This document shows, piece after piece, positions 1 through 13,141 of a stretch of DNA of 64,000 nt. The stretch comes from Neocallimastix lanati (nom. inval.) (taxonomy: Eukaryota; Neocallimastigomycota; Neocallimastigomycetes; Neocallimastigales; Neocallimastigaceae): positions 83,501 to 147,500 of the forward strand of contig JACVTC010000117.1 of the NCBI GenBank assembly GCA_016946835.1. The letters run 5' to 3'. A program made the translations under genes and the position numbers. How positions within the stretch are numbered: the stretch's first letter is position 1; every line of letters starts with the position of its first letter. A model generated the notes under the pieces. That model did no database searches. It worked only from the letters and a program-made list of their open reading frames with translations, and was not told the DNA's origin.

Positions 1-65
1 TAGAATGTCACGAAAAATTTATTATCTTCAAAAGGTAAAGCATATTAAATACAAGCAAATTAAGT

Positions 66-1166
66 GGTACAATGGAATTCATCAAAGCTTTGATTCCTTG
101 TAAAGATGATTCAGAAGAATCAAGTGAATATAATAGTAATATTTCATCTGGCTTTAATTGTCTCAAAATCTTAATCAATCGTATTTGGAATGGTGATTTC
201 CCAAAATCATGGAATAACTCATCGATAGTTTCTATTCATAAAGGGCGATTCATCAGATTGTAAATAACTATTGTTGCATCTCACTTATCAATAATGGATT
301 AAAAATTATAGCAAAAAATCATAGATAATAGAATCTCTAAATATGGAATTGATGAAGGTTTTATAAGACCTGAACAATATAGATTTCGTAATCGAGAAGA
401 ATGTATAAGTCTTTACACTTCAATAAGAATTATATGTCAGAGACAAAAATTTGAAAATAAGGATACTTACCTTGCTTTTTTGGACCATAAAAAAGCGTAT
501 GATTCAGTGCCCATATATAATGTATTAATGAAGATTCATCACTTAGGCATTAGAGGTAAGTGCTATAAATTTATTGAAAACTTATACTTATCTTCCAAAA
601 GGCTTGTGTAAGGGGTTGATGGGTAATTATTGGGATCATTTAGTATTAAGAAAGGAGTTCGTCATGGTTGCCCCCTCTCACCAATTTTATTTAACTTGTT
701 CATTAATGACAATTTTTAATAAATGTGATAAATATGAAATCTCTATTGGTGATAAACGTTATTGTGGAGGTCTTTTTGCAAATGATATTGTGTTATGTGC
801 TCCAACAAAATCTCAAATTAAGAAATTTTTTAAAAATTTGAGAGTAAGTAGGCTAGGAATAATGAAATACAATTTAGTATCAATAAATCCTATCATACAC
901 AGACATTAATTAATTCAGGATTATACTGGATTGAAGAATTTTCAAATGGAAATAGCTTTATATCCCTTTATTGTGTTTCTAAAGAACTTAACATACCTGC
1001 TCTTTCAGCGAAATGTGCGATTGCTCAGGTAAGGAGGTGTTTATAAAAATGGAAAAACTTGAAATGTATTATCTCTAATTTACTTAGAGATATATCGCGT
1101 TGTAGATGTCATGCATGGGATAAAGAAAGTGAAATTTTAACCGACAAATTGGATAAATTTCCATCG

Positions 1167-1206
<40 letters not shown>

Positions 1207-1545
1207 AAAGCAATTTTAAACTTTTACTGGGATAGAGATATGGCAGGAAAATCAAACATGGTTAAGGCTTATATGAAAAATTAAATTAAAGAAAACTAGA
1301 GACTACCTAAAGCTCAACTTTAAGTATCCTTAATTTAGCATTGGTTCTTGATGGTTACTTCGTGCAAGATGTGGATATAAATTCGATACTTGTGTAGCCA
1401 AAAAGCTGCCAATATGATTGAAGAAGACTGTCCGGAAAGGTGTCCTCGTTGTTATAGAAAAAAATAGTAATCCTCGATTGGAACATTGGTTTTCTAAATG
1501 CTATCTTTTCTGTGAATTTTGAATGAAATATTTTAAGGATATTGA
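66..1545 (+). mobile_element. Decayed non-LTR retrotransposon (LINE) reverse transcriptase remnant
   Basis: Broken reading frames together spell a LINE-type reverse transcriptase. Bases 72-250 give the N-terminal RT block (GDFPKSWNNSSIVSIHKG). Bases 313-600 read REECISLYTSIR and then LDHKKAYDSVP, the RT block carrying the first catalytic Asp. Bases about 645-715 read KGVRHGCPLSPILFNLFIND. Bases about 765-830 read GGLFANDIVLCAPT, where the catalytic FADD motif has become FAND. Near 1420-1520 a CPERCPRC...EHWFSKC pattern resembles the Cys/His motif after the RT in many LINEs. Stops, frameshifts and an internal A-tract at 1165-1204 show it is dead. The element may begin before the window. Confidence in a LINE origin is high; its clade is not determined. 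Confidence 0.85.
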
Positions 1546-1548
1546 AGA

Positions 1549-1803
1549 TTGAAGTTCTTTATGAAAAATATTTTTATATTTTCTAAATATTGTCCTATAT
1601 CAAATAGTAAAGTAAGCACAGTTATCACATATATGAATAATATAGAATCAAATACAGATTCTGATAGTAGTAACGAAGTATATAATATTAAAAATAATAA
1701 CAATAGAAATAATATTGCTAATTATAGTAGAATTAGTGAGAGAGAAAAAAGGAATATTAATATTAGTGATAGTGAAAATAATAGTTATCGAGGGAGAGTT
1801 TAG
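1549..1803 (+). other. Asn/Ser-rich 84-codon open frame after the LINE remnant
   Basis: An 84-codon open frame directly follows the Cys/His motif of the LINE remnant. Its product is rich in Asn, Ser and charged residues, with no domain I recognise. It is most likely a low-complexity tail of the same element rather than an independent gene. Confidence 0.3.
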
Positions 1804-2686
1804 TAGTCTCCAAACTATCTTCATTATAGATGTTATTTCTTTGATTTATTTTATTAAATATTTTTGGTAGAAATGATACTCTATTCATATTATAATATCA
1901 TAATAACTTTTAAATTTTTTCTTTATTTTCATTATATTAACATTAATTTCATCTTTAATTAAATTTTATTTTTAGTTTTTTCTTTTATTTGACACACCTT
2001 TTTATATTTTTTAAATTTTTTTTTATCTTAATATATTTATGATTTTTTATATTTAAATATATAATATATTAATATTTTTAAAATAATTAATAAATAAAAC
2101 AATGGAAGTATATTCTTTTCCTAGACTAAAAAAAATTATTATTATTATTATTAGAGTACTGTATATAAAATAAAAAGATATTAAAAAAACATAAAAGAGT
2201 AGATTTCAATAACACAAATTTTAAAATTATTAAAATAAAAAAATTGAAATTTTAATTAAAATTTAAAAGCATATTATAAAAGTTTTCTTATTAACAAAAT
2301 AATTTTTTCTTTTTTTTAATAATTAAACATAAATTTTTATTTCATTTTTATTTTTTCTTTTTCTGATAATTAATTATTTTTTTTAATATATGAATTCTTA
2401 CATAAAATAATTTAAAATAATTTAAATAATATTATTTATATTTATTTAAAAAAAATTATAATTTAATATAGACATTATTTTTCTTTCTTTTTTTTTTTCT
2501 TTTTAAATTATTAAATTTGAATAATTAATTTTACAATAACATAATATTAGTTATTTTTATAAATAAAATTCTTTTTTTTTTTTAATTTCTAGTAAAAAAC
2601 TCTATATAAAATAATATTTTATAAATATAAAAAAATAAATAAATATTAATTATATATATATATATATTCTATTATATTAAATAATT
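1804..2686. other. AT-rich spacer, no gene seen
   Basis: About 880 bases of AT-rich sequence with short A and T runs, a short ATT run near 2138-2152 and a TA run near 2650-2666. No open frame of note. The right part is the 3' flank of the GH6 gene. Confidence 0.7.
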
Positions 2687-5600
2687 TTAAAATCCTGGAT
2701 TAGCATTTGTTAATAATTGAACGAAATAATCATGGAACCATTGACCCGCATCTGGTGATCCTGGAAGTGAATCTGGACGAGCACAAACTGGATCTGCTCG
2801 TGATCCCGTAGATGATCCATCTGCTTCTCCTGGTGTCTTAAGCCACATATAGGCATCTAATAATGGCATACTTGAACTTGGATTACCTCTTGGACGTTCA
2901 CCAAATCCTGTACCAACAAAGTTACACCATGTCTCCGTCTTACTGAATGCTTCAGTAATATCAACTCCATTACGTCCGGTATCAACAATGAATTTCATAT
3001 CTGGAACTCCAACAGCTGCAAGAGAGGCTGCAAGTTTTTTATGATATTCATATTCAGAATAAACTGGTTGATAGTTGGAAATATTAGTACTTAAACCACG
3101 AATCTTACCGTTTGGTGCATTATTTAAAATTTCTTTAATAACTGCTGCCACCTTATCTGTAACTTCTCCTAACCATTTACCATGAGCTGCATCAAGATAA
3201 ACACTAACATTATTCATACTACCGAAAACATCAACAGCATAAGATAAGGCATTCTTATGCATTCCATGAACTGTCTTACATGATTCACTAGTACCAGTAA
3301 CAAGATTACCAAGTGTATCTGGTTCAATAACCATAACAACCTTAGAGTTTGGATATTTCTTAATAGTATTGGAAATGTCATTAACGTATCCCTTGTAGGT
3401 ATCAAGACTAGCCGCACCACCTGCTGAAGCTAAACTGTTACAATCACGAGTTGGAATCATGTACATAATGAAAACAACAGTTTTAGAACCAGCTGCTTCT
3501 AAATGTTGAGCCACTTCTCCTGGAGCACCTTCCCAAGCTAACCATACCGCAGTTGGAGCACTTTTTACTAATTCTGCTTTAGCCTTCAAATCACCACTTA
3601 ACTTTGGAATGGATGAATCAATTTCTTCAATAAACTTTGGATTAGCATAAATTTCATTTACAAAGAAATTTTGAGAACTACCATTTCCAATAGCATTTGC
3701 TGGTGCTGGTGCTGGTGCTGGATATTGGTTTGGTGCTTGATTTTGAATTGGTGCTTGATTTTGAGCTGGAGCTGGAGCTGGAGCAGAACTTTGACTTTCA
3801 AATCCTGGATTAGCATTAGTCAATAATTGAACGAAATAATCATGGAACCATTGACCCGCATCTGGTGATCCTGGAAGTGAATCTGGACGAGCACAAACTG
3901 GATCTGCTCGTGATCCCGTAGATGATCCATCTGCTTCTCCTGGTGTCTTAAGCCACATATAGGCATCTAATAATGGCATACTTGAACTTGGATTACCTCT
4001 TGGACGTTCACCAAATCCTGTACCAACAAAGTTACACCATGTCTCCGTCTTACTGAATGCTTCAGTAATATCAACTCCATTACGTCCGGTATCAACAATG
4101 AATTTCATATCTGGAACTCCAACAGCTGCAAGAGAGGCTGCAAGTTTTTTATGATATTCATATTCAGAATAAACTGGTTGATAGTTGGAAATATTAGTAC
4201 TTAAACCACGAATCTTACCGTTTGGTGCATTATTTAAAATTTCTTTAATAACTGCTGCCACCTTATCTGTAACTTCTCCTAACCATTTACCATGAGCTGC
4301 ATCAAGATAAACACTAACATTATTCATACTACCGAAAACATCAACAGCATAAGATAAGGCATTCTTATGCATTCCATGAACTGTCTTACATGATTCACTT
4401 GTACCAGTAACAAGATTACCAAGTGTATCTGGTTCAATAACCATAACAACCTTAGAGTTTGGATATTTCTTAATAGTATTGGAAATGTCATTAACGTATC
4501 CCTTGTAGGTATCAAGACTAGCTGCACCACCTGCTGAAGCTAAACTGTTACAATCACGAGTTGGAATCATGTACATAATGAAAACAACAGTTTTAGAACC
4601 AGCTGCTTCTAAATGTTGAGCCACTTCTCCTGGAGCACCTTCCCAAGCTAACCATACCGCAGTTGGAGCACTTTTTACTAATTCTGCTTTAGCCTTCAAA
4701 TCACCACTTAACTTTGGAATGGATGAATCAATTTCTTCAATAAACTTTGGATTAGCATAAATTTCATTTACAAAGAAATTTTGAGAACTACCATTTCCAA
4801 TAGCATTTGCTGGTGCTGGTGCTGGATATTGGTTTGGTGCTTGATTTTGAATTGGTGCTTGATTTTGAACTGGAACTGGATTTTGAGCTGGAGCTGGAGC
4901 TGGAGCAGAACTTTGACTTTCAAATCCTGGATTAGCATTAGTCAATAATTGAACTAAATAATCATGGAACCATTGACCCGCATCTGGTGATCCTGGAAGT
5001 GAATCTGGACGAGCACAAACTGGATCTGCTCGTGATCCCGTAGATGATCCATCTGCTTCTCCTGGTGTCTTAAGCCACATATAGGCATCTAATAATGGCA
5101 TACTTGAACTTGGATTACCTCTTGGACGTTCACCAAATCCTGTACCAACAAAGTTACACCATGTCTCCGTCTTACTGAATGCTTCAGTAATATCAACTCC
5201 ATTACGTCCGGTATCAACAATGAATTTCATATCTGGAACTCCAACAGCTGCAAGAGAAGCTGCAAGTTTTTTATGATATTCATATTCAGAATAAACTGGT
5301 TGATAGTTGGAAATATTAGTACTTAAACCACGAATCTTACCGTTTGGTGCATTATTTAAAATTTCTTTAATAACTGCTGCCACCTTATCTGTAACTTCTC
5401 CTAACCATTTACCATGAGCTGCATCAAGATAAACACTAACATTATTCATACTACCGAAAACATCAACAGCATAAGATAAGGCATTCTTATGCATTCCATG
5501 AACTGTCTTACATGATTCACTTGTACCAGTAACAAGATTACCAAGTGTATCTGGTTCAATAACCATAACAACCTTAGAGTTTGGATATTTCTTAATAGTA

Positions 5601-6431
5601 TTGGAAATGTCATTAACGTATCCCTTGTAGGTATCAAGACTAGCCGCACCACCTGCTGAAGCTAAACTGTTACAATCACGAGTTGGAATCATGTACATAA
5701 TGAAAACAACAGTTTTAGAACCAGCTGCTTCTAAATGTTGAGCCACTTCTCCTGGAGCACCTTCCCATGCTAACCAAACAGCAGTTGGAGCACTTTTTAC
5801 TAATTCTGCTTTAGCCTTCAAATCACCACTTAACTTTGGAATGGATGAATCAATTTCTTCAATAAATTTTGGATTAGCATAAATTTCATTTACAAAGAAA
5901 TTTTGAGAACTACCATTTGATGCAGCACTAACAGGAACAGCATTTTGAACTGGGGCTGGGGCTGGAGCTGGAACGGGGTTTTGATTATATGTATTCCATG
6001 TAGCTGAATTTACTGGAGCTGGAAAATTATCAACTTCACAACGAGCATACCATTCATTAATTGACACACATTTATAACCTTGTTGACAACATTTTTCACC
6101 ATAAAAATTATTTCTAATTTATTAAATTAAATAAAATGGAAAAATAACATAATATAATATAGTATAATATAGTATAATAATGTATAGTATAAATATAAAT
6201 AAAAATTTTAATAAGAATTGGTATATTATATTTTATTATAAAATATAAAATATATATAAAATTTTTTTTTCTTTTTTTTTTTTTTTTCTATACATGTGTG
6301 TTTGTTTATTTGTTTGTTTATTTGTTTTTAAATAATTACCCTCCACATTGAGCATATGGACCAGCACATGCAGCGTTTGCGAGTTTGAAAAGAGTTAAAC
6401 TAATAATTCCTGTACAAATTGAAAATTTCAT
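2687..6431 (-). CDS. Secreted GH6 cellulase: CBM1 plus three tandem GH6 catalytic domains
   Basis: A glycoside hydrolase family 6 cellulase (cellobiohydrolase or endoglucanase; inverting cleavage of beta-1,4-glucan), predicted 1172 aa from two exons: 6340-6431 and 2687-6113, joined by a 226-base GT-AG intron. Exon 1 encodes a signal peptide (residues about 1-20) and the first half of a fungal CBM1 (CAGPYAQCGG). Exon 2 completes it (NNFYGEKCCQQGYKC...NEWYARC; Cys 22, 29, 39, 40, 46, 56). Three catalytic domains follow at about 97-428, 471-802 and 841-1172, separated by Pro/Ala/Gln/Asn-rich linkers. Each keeps the RDC Asp (177, 551, 921) and the catalytic-acid Asp of IEPD (219, 593, 963), plus the WCNFVGTGFG block. 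Most GH6 enzymes have one domain. No dockerin is seen, so it probably acts free of the cellulosome. The splice restores frame exactly; without it the frame opens only at a GTG at 6067. Confidence 0.93.
2690..5917 (-). repeat. Three-copy in-frame tandem repeat inside the GH6 gene
   Basis: Near-identical units of about 1 kb begin at about 2690, 3800 and 4922, giving spacings of 1110 and 1122 bases. The 12-base difference is four residues of linker length. The copies differ at only a few bases, many of them silent. This implies recent duplication or ongoing gene conversion. Confidence 0.93.
6114..6339 (-). other. GT-AG intron splitting the CBM1 of the GH6 gene
   Basis: Minus-strand donor GTAATTATT follows the codons for QCGG, and acceptor AATTAG precedes AAATAATTTT. 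Joining the exons makes a continuous CBM1 and keeps frame (exon 1 is 92 bases, exon 2 is 3427, total 3519 = 1173 codons with stop). Confidence 0.88.
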
Positions 6432-8590
6432 TATGAATATATAATTTATTATTCAAAATAAATTATAAAATAAATAAATATTATACAAAAAAGTTTTTTC
6501 AAGTATTAATACAATTTTAAAAATAAATTATAATAAATAAAAAAAAAAAAAACTATATTATATTATTTATTATTATTTTAATAAATAAATATCTAAAATA
6601 ATAATATTGTAAAGAAAAAAAAAAAAAAAAAGAATAATTTTATTCTTTATATAGATAAATTATTACAAATAGTAAACTTAAAACTTTAATATAAATTTAT
6701 GCAATTTTAGCAATGAATCAGATAATAAATGAATATTAAAAAAATTTTTTTTTGTAATATATAATAAAGAAATTAAGATTCACAGATAAAATTAATTAAA
6801 AAAAAATTCTTATTAAATATATAAATATGAAAATAATAAAGAAATTCAATAATTTTAATAGGCCGTCATTACTATTAACATTAATATCATTTTAGATTTT
6901 TTGTGTAAATTATTTTAATATTATTTAAAAAAAGTAATAATAAAACTTTTTTATATATAAAAATATATAAAATGGTTTATATTAATTATGTTACTATTAA
7001 TATAATTTATATTTATTTTTATCTTTTTTTTTTTATTATTATTGCATACATATTTTACTTTAATTGGAATATTGAAATATCTAATAAATTTAATGGATAC
7101 ATTTTAATATTTTTACAAAAAAACAAATAAAAAAAAAGCATATATATGTATATTTTTAATTAATTTATTCATAATTAATTTATAATTAAATTATTTGTTA
7201 ATTTAATTATAATTATTATTTTTTTTTTTAATTTAATGTTCAGAAAAGCTGAAACAAACTTATAGTTGATTAGCTATGAATTAAAGAAAAACCAATAAAA
7301 AACTGGTATATTTTAATTTATTTACTAAATAATTGTTTTATTATATTAAAAATAAATTATATATTTTTTTAAAATCATTCAAAAATTCAAAATATTTAAA
7401 AAGAAAAAAGAAGAAAAAGATATTATAATTATATATTAAAATGTTAATAAAATATATACATTAATATATAAATATATATAGCATATCTTAAATATGATAA
7501 TGGGATAATAATATTTTTAACTTTTGAAAATTTAGTAATAAAAAATGCTTTATTTCAATTACAATTCTTATTTAACTTGACTATTATTATAAATCATTTC
7601 ATCAATAAATACTTAAATTATTTTGTTTTTTTTTTTTAATCAATAAATACTATAATTTGTTAAATTTTTTTTATCGCTCTTCAATAATTATATAAAAATA
7701 ATATAATATTTATAAACAATAAAGTAATTTTTATTTATTTTTTTTTATTAAGAATGAAATTAAATCCACCTTTTTTGATGATAGTGTATGTATTTGTTAG
7801 AAATTTACATTTTTATATTAATAATATTTTAATATAATAATATATATATTTCTAATTATTATTTTAACTATTTTATTTATTTTTTAAATTCTTAGAGCTT
7901 GGTATATTAATATCTATAATATAATACATGTTTTATATTTTTTTTTTTTTTTTTATAAATATAGTAAAAAGAACTTAAAAGAATTTATCATAATGAAAAG
8001 ATTTTGTAATACTTTAATTCCATAACAAAATTAATATTAATAAAAATAATAACAATCTAAATTAATATAATTTTACATTAAATAATTAAATGATAGATAG
8101 ATGGATAGATGGATAAAGAATTATAAAATATCTGAAACAAACTAATTTTTTATTTTAGACATTTAATTTTTAAGAAAATAATATTATTTACACCATCATA
8201 GTAAAAATAAATATTAATATAATTAATATTTACATTTAACTTTAATAAATATAATTTTATTTTAAAATATTATATTATAATTATATTAATTAATAACCAT
8301 TAATACTTGGGAACAAAAATTAAAAAAAAAAATAATGTAAATAATATTAAAAATATTTATATACAAAAAAGGAAATATATCGTACTTTGAAATTTATTGT
8401 ACTTCTCTAAAACTTTAATAAATATAAAATTTTGATTAGATGGGTACCATTCATAAATTAAATATTTAATCTATTTTCAATAACAAATGAAAATAAATGA
8501 AAATAAAAAAATAAAAATAAAAATAAAAATTAAAATAAAAAAATTATATCTTTCCTAACAATTAAAGATAAAAATATTTTATGTAATTAT

Positions 8591-8685
8591 TAATTAAATG
8601 TGTAAATAATATTTGAAGCATTGTATAAGCTTATATATATAATTTTTTTGTGTAATGCTTCCAATATTATTTACACATTTAATTA
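8591..8685. repeat. Long near-perfect inverted repeat (32-bp arms, 31-bp spacer)
   Basis: Arm 1 (8591-8622) and arm 2 (8654-8685) are reverse complements at 31 of 32 positions by eye; the single mismatch is at 8614. Arm 1 starts TAATTAAATGTGTAAATAAT and ends GAAGCATT. The transcript would fold into a long hairpin on either strand. It could be a miniature inverted-repeat element, a small-RNA precursor or a replication-generated palindrome. Confidence 0.85.
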
Positions 8686-8792
8686 AATTTATATATATGT
8701 TTTTTTCTTTTTAAATTTTAATCTTTTTTTTTTTTTTACTAAATAAATATAAAAAAATACAGCAATATTTATTTATTTAAAAAATTATGCTT

Positions 8793-8839
<47 letters not shown>

Positions 8840-9082
8840 TCTTTCATTTCTATTTTGTTTGTTTGTAAGTTAATGTTATTATATAATTTATATTATAATG
8901 ATAGTAATAAATGATAATTAAGTAATAATTTAAATTTATAAATTTTAGAAAATTTTTTTCTAATATGGTACTAATAATAATGAAATAAACAAAATTATAA
9001 TATTTAATATAATTAAAAATAAAAATAAAAATTGTATTTTGTATTCATAAAATATAGTAATTAAAAAAATGGGCTACGATAT

Positions 9083-9118
<36 letters not shown>

Positions 9119-9330
9119 TTCAAATTGTTATAAATGTTTTAAATGTTGATCACTATAATAATTTGTTATAAAGAAGATTATATATATAATTCATTATATT
9201 ATTATATTTATCATTATATTTAATATTATATTTATTTATTATATGATAAATAAAAACTCCTTTTGATTGTAACTTTTGGGAGAATTAAATTCTTGGTTTT
9301 ATTTTTTCTTTTTTCTTTTTTTTTTTTTTT

Positions 9331-9501
<171 letters not shown>

Positions 9502-9649
9502 AAATGTTAATAAAATTAAATTATAAAAAAAAAAAAAAAAAAAAATTTAACCCTATTCTATTCATTTATTTTTATAAGCCACATTATAATACATGAATAA
9601 ATGATTATATATAAATTATGTCTAAATGCAATACTCCCTTATTTATATA

Positions 9650-9870
9650 AATAAATTGATAAAAATGAATAAAATAAATGAATAAATAAATAATAAAATA
9701 AATAAATAAATTAATAATTAATAAAATAAATAAATGAATACTGAATAAAATAAATAAATAATTAATTAATTAATAAAATAAATAAATAATTAATAAAATA
9801 AATAAATAATTAATAAAATAAATAATTAATTAATAAAATAAATAATTAATTAATAAAATAAATAAATGAA
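9650..9870. repeat. AATAAATAATTA-type degenerate array
   Basis: Repeated AATAAATAATTAATAAAATAAATA-like units directly abut the 3' end of the minus-strand copia remnant. The array probably replaced or eroded that element's 3' LTR. Confidence 0.75.
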
Positions 9871-12233
9871 AATTAATGAAGGTTAATCTCAGGAAATCTT
9901 CCAGCTTGATTTTCTGCAAATTCTATATCTGATTTTATTTTTGTTGATACATATAGTAAAGAATCTAATCAATCTTTTATAATCAGTTTTGTTAATTTTC
10001 TCAGAGTTTTCTCTATCTTCTAATTTTGCATTAATACAAAGTATTCTAGTTATTTTAGTATTGTTTATATTATAGTTAGCATTTTTTCAATATAATCTTT
10101 TTGATTAATTTTGTATCCTTTATTTGTTTTAATTATATTAATTCCGATGATTTTGCTTGCTGTTTTATCTGTGGAGACTTTGTATTTATGTTTTAACTTT
10201 GAAACAACTTTGATAATTTCTTTATTCTCTCCGACCAATCTTGCTTTATATATACCATTATCTTTAATAGTAAAAACCCATTTAATGCTTTCGGGGATAT
10301 TTTTGTTTTCCATAATTTCATAACATTATTTCCATATAAATTTTGCAATTCTTTGTTAATTGCATCTTTCTATTTATCCGCATTTTCTGAATTCATAGCT
10401 TCTTCATAATTCTTTGGAATTAATGTATTAATATTATTAGCTCTATTTCTTTTGTGTCTTTCGTTTTCATCTGAATTTGTTTTCCTCTAAAAAAAATGAT
10501 TTATTTAATGTAGATATTCTACCTTTTATTTTTCTTTTTCATCATTCGATTGATAATTTTTCCTTTTTCTTTTTCGATAGTTTTTTTGTTTTTTCTTTAT
10601 CAATTTTATCAGATTCTAAGTATTTCTTTCAATTTTTTATTTTCCATAAGTTTCCTGGTTTATAATTTCATAATTATTAAGGTTTGATTTAGATAAATTT
10701 TTATAATTATTAAGATTTGAAATATTTATTCAAATTTTTATTAATAAAATTTTTTTACACATTTTTGTTCAAAAAAATCCATTTTTGTGATTTTTATACT
10801 CTATATGTTATTATCGTTATTTTTATTTATAATAGCATTATTTTCATTACTTTTACTATTATCATGTAGGGTTTTGGCATGGTTTTCTTTTGATGTAATT
10901 TTTATTGTTTCTTTAATATTTGAATTATTGAGTAATTCCTCTTGATTTTCAGCTAATTTTTGATTTTCATTAATAATAATTTTCATTAATATAGTCATTA
11001 ATTCTATCCTCATTAATTTTATTTTTATTAATTTTATATTATTAATTTTAATTTTATCTTTATTAATTTTATCTTCATTAATTTTATCTTTATTAATTTT
11101 TTCGTTTTCTGAATTTTTATTTAACATGTTTTCATTATTATATTCATCCATTAAATCTATATTATCTTCAAGATTAATTTTATTCTGTTTATTTTCATTC
11201 ATTTCAAATTCATTTTGATAAATAGATTGACTAAATTGATGTTGTAAGTGCTGTTCCCCCTCAATTTGTTTATCTGAAGGATTTGGGGAATGAAAAAAGA
11301 TATGCCAAGTGAACCTAGTGTACCTTCATTGAAGTATGCATGAACTATAATTATTGATTTTGGAGTAATGTCGATGACATGATAACCAGGAGAGTCTGAT
11401 GAATATCCTAAGAAAATACCTTGGTTTTTGTACTATTTTCAAATTTTCCTTGCTTGTATCTATTAAGAAAAAATACTTTACATCTGAAAACTTTTAAGTT
11501 TAGAAATATCAATTTTCTTATTAAAAAAATACTTCGTTCATTATTTTAAAATTAAATCTCTGATACGGATATAAATTGTACAAATATACATGCACATTTA
11601 ATAGCTTCATCCCATAAAATAGGAGATAATTTAGCAGCACTGAGTAATGTTTTTCGCGCAATTATCCAATGTTTAATTAATTCTTTCAGCACGACCATTT
11701 TAGTGAGGATTATCTGGTGTAGAATGATTAAATATAATTCCATTGTTTTTAATATAATTTATAAAATTAGAGTTAATTATATTTTAAACCATTATCTTAC
11801 TTCCTTTATATTGTAATTTCAAGTATTTTTCATAAGTTTATGAAATTTAATAAATTTTTGTACTGCCTCAGAGACCTAATCTAGCATGCCATAATTTTAA
11901 ATCGACATTGCTTATATTAAAATCCATATTTTTCATTGCGCTTATATTTAAAGTAAAAGGGTATTCATCATTTGTATAAACGGTAGTATTTAGTTTATTA
12001 TTTTTTATAAATTTGGAGTCTTTCTTTATTGTTACACATTTTCCATTACGAATTTAAAGCTTTTTTTTACATAGGTAATGAGTGGAAATTAAATTATTTT
12101 GTATGTTCGGGGTATAAAATACTTTCTCTAATAGAGAAATTATTATTTTTTTATACATTCCTTTGTACATACCCTTTTTGTATATTCTATCTAATTGTTC
12201 GTTTGGGTATGTAATCCCTCTATTAGTAACTTC

Positions 12234-12439
12234 TTCAATGTTTGATAGTATTTTTATACTTTTAAATAAGTTGATTCCTGTTCCACTATCCAATGATCCA
12301 TGTTTCTTTATTGTTCTTCCATACCATTAGTTTTGTTATGGTCTACTTTTAAAATCTTTAAATGTCTTTTCAACATATAGAAACATGAATGAATACAATA
12401 CCGACTTTATTTAATTTCTCTAAAGAATAAAAAACTTTT
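12234..12439 (-). repeat. Internal duplication, copy A
   Basis: About 205 bases covering the gag zinc-knuckle to protease junction of the copia remnant. It is repeated in the same orientation at 12934-13141 with some substitutions and indels. Confidence 0.85.
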
Positions 12440-12933
12440 GTTTCTTCACTTAGTTCTGGTTTATTTTATAATTTTGTCTCGTTATTATATTCTATAAAAT
12501 AATGAGTTAAGATTATCTAAATACAGATTAAAGTCATCATTTTCGATTTCTATCTTCTTTATCTTCATTTCAATTTCAAATAATCTGGATGGGCCTGTTT
12601 CTGAAAATCTTCCTTTTAATTCATTTATCATTAAGTATGCACTGGTGCAATTATTTAATAAGCCTTTTATATATTCGTCGAGGCTGTTCAATATTATAAT
12701 CCTTACTGTACTGTCATATTTTAAATGTTTTTTATTGATGTTTATATCTTTAATATTCTTTGATATATAATCATCTAATTCTTCAGAATCTAGGATTAAT
12801 TTTAAGTCTGAATACCATATGTGAAAGTTTTCATTTGTAATTTTTGAGTTTTGAATGTGAAATTTATTAATTGTTATTTGTTTGAATATTTGGAGGTTCT
12901 ACTTCAACGAGAGTACCATTCATTGTTTTAATA

Positions 12934-13141
12934 TTTTCAATGTTTGATAGTATTTTTATATTTTTAGATAAGTTGATTCCTGTTCCACTATCCAATGATC
13001 CATGATTCTTTATTGTCATCTTCCTTACCATTAGTTTTGTTATGGCCTACTTTTAAATCTTTAAATGTCTTTTCAACATAGAAATGTGAATGAATATGCA
13101 ATATCGACTTTATTTAATTCCTCTAAAGAATACAAAACTTT
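12934..13141 (-). repeat. Internal duplication, copy B
   Basis: The second copy of the 12234-12439 segment lies upstream of the gag start of the copia remnant. It again contains the DSGTG protease region, which is out of place for a single element. It indicates rearrangement or a second nested element. Confidence 0.85.

Larger units (their letters stand above)
9880..13141 (-). mobile_element. Decayed Ty1/copia LTR retrotransposon
   Basis: Minus-strand fragments appear in copia order. A gag start at about 12890-12924 (MNGTLVEVEPPN) is followed by a gag UBN2-like piece (12485-12691). A protease with the DSGTG motif and FYTPNIQNNLIS follows (12054-12293). Integrase pieces around 11552-11743 read LLSAAKLSPILWDEA, and 11280-11440 gives YSSDSPGYHVI. 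A Glu/Lys/Asn-rich linker lies at 10801-11202. RT pieces at 10065-10313 read IKWVFTIKDNGIYKARLV and then KYKVSTDKTASKIIGI, and 9890-9990 reads SLLYVSTKIKSDIEFA. Stops, frameshifts and a deletion in RT show it is dead. No clear LTRs remain. The order protease-integrase-RT is diagnostic of copia. Confidence 0.9.

Noticed and set aside
3214-5652. Three identical 68-codon minus-strand frames
   Set aside because: Shadows of the three GH6 repeats in another frame.
2690-5917. Possible CRISPR-like regular repeats
   Set aside because: The long period of about 1.1 kb and open reading frame show tandem protein domains, and the organism is eukaryotic.
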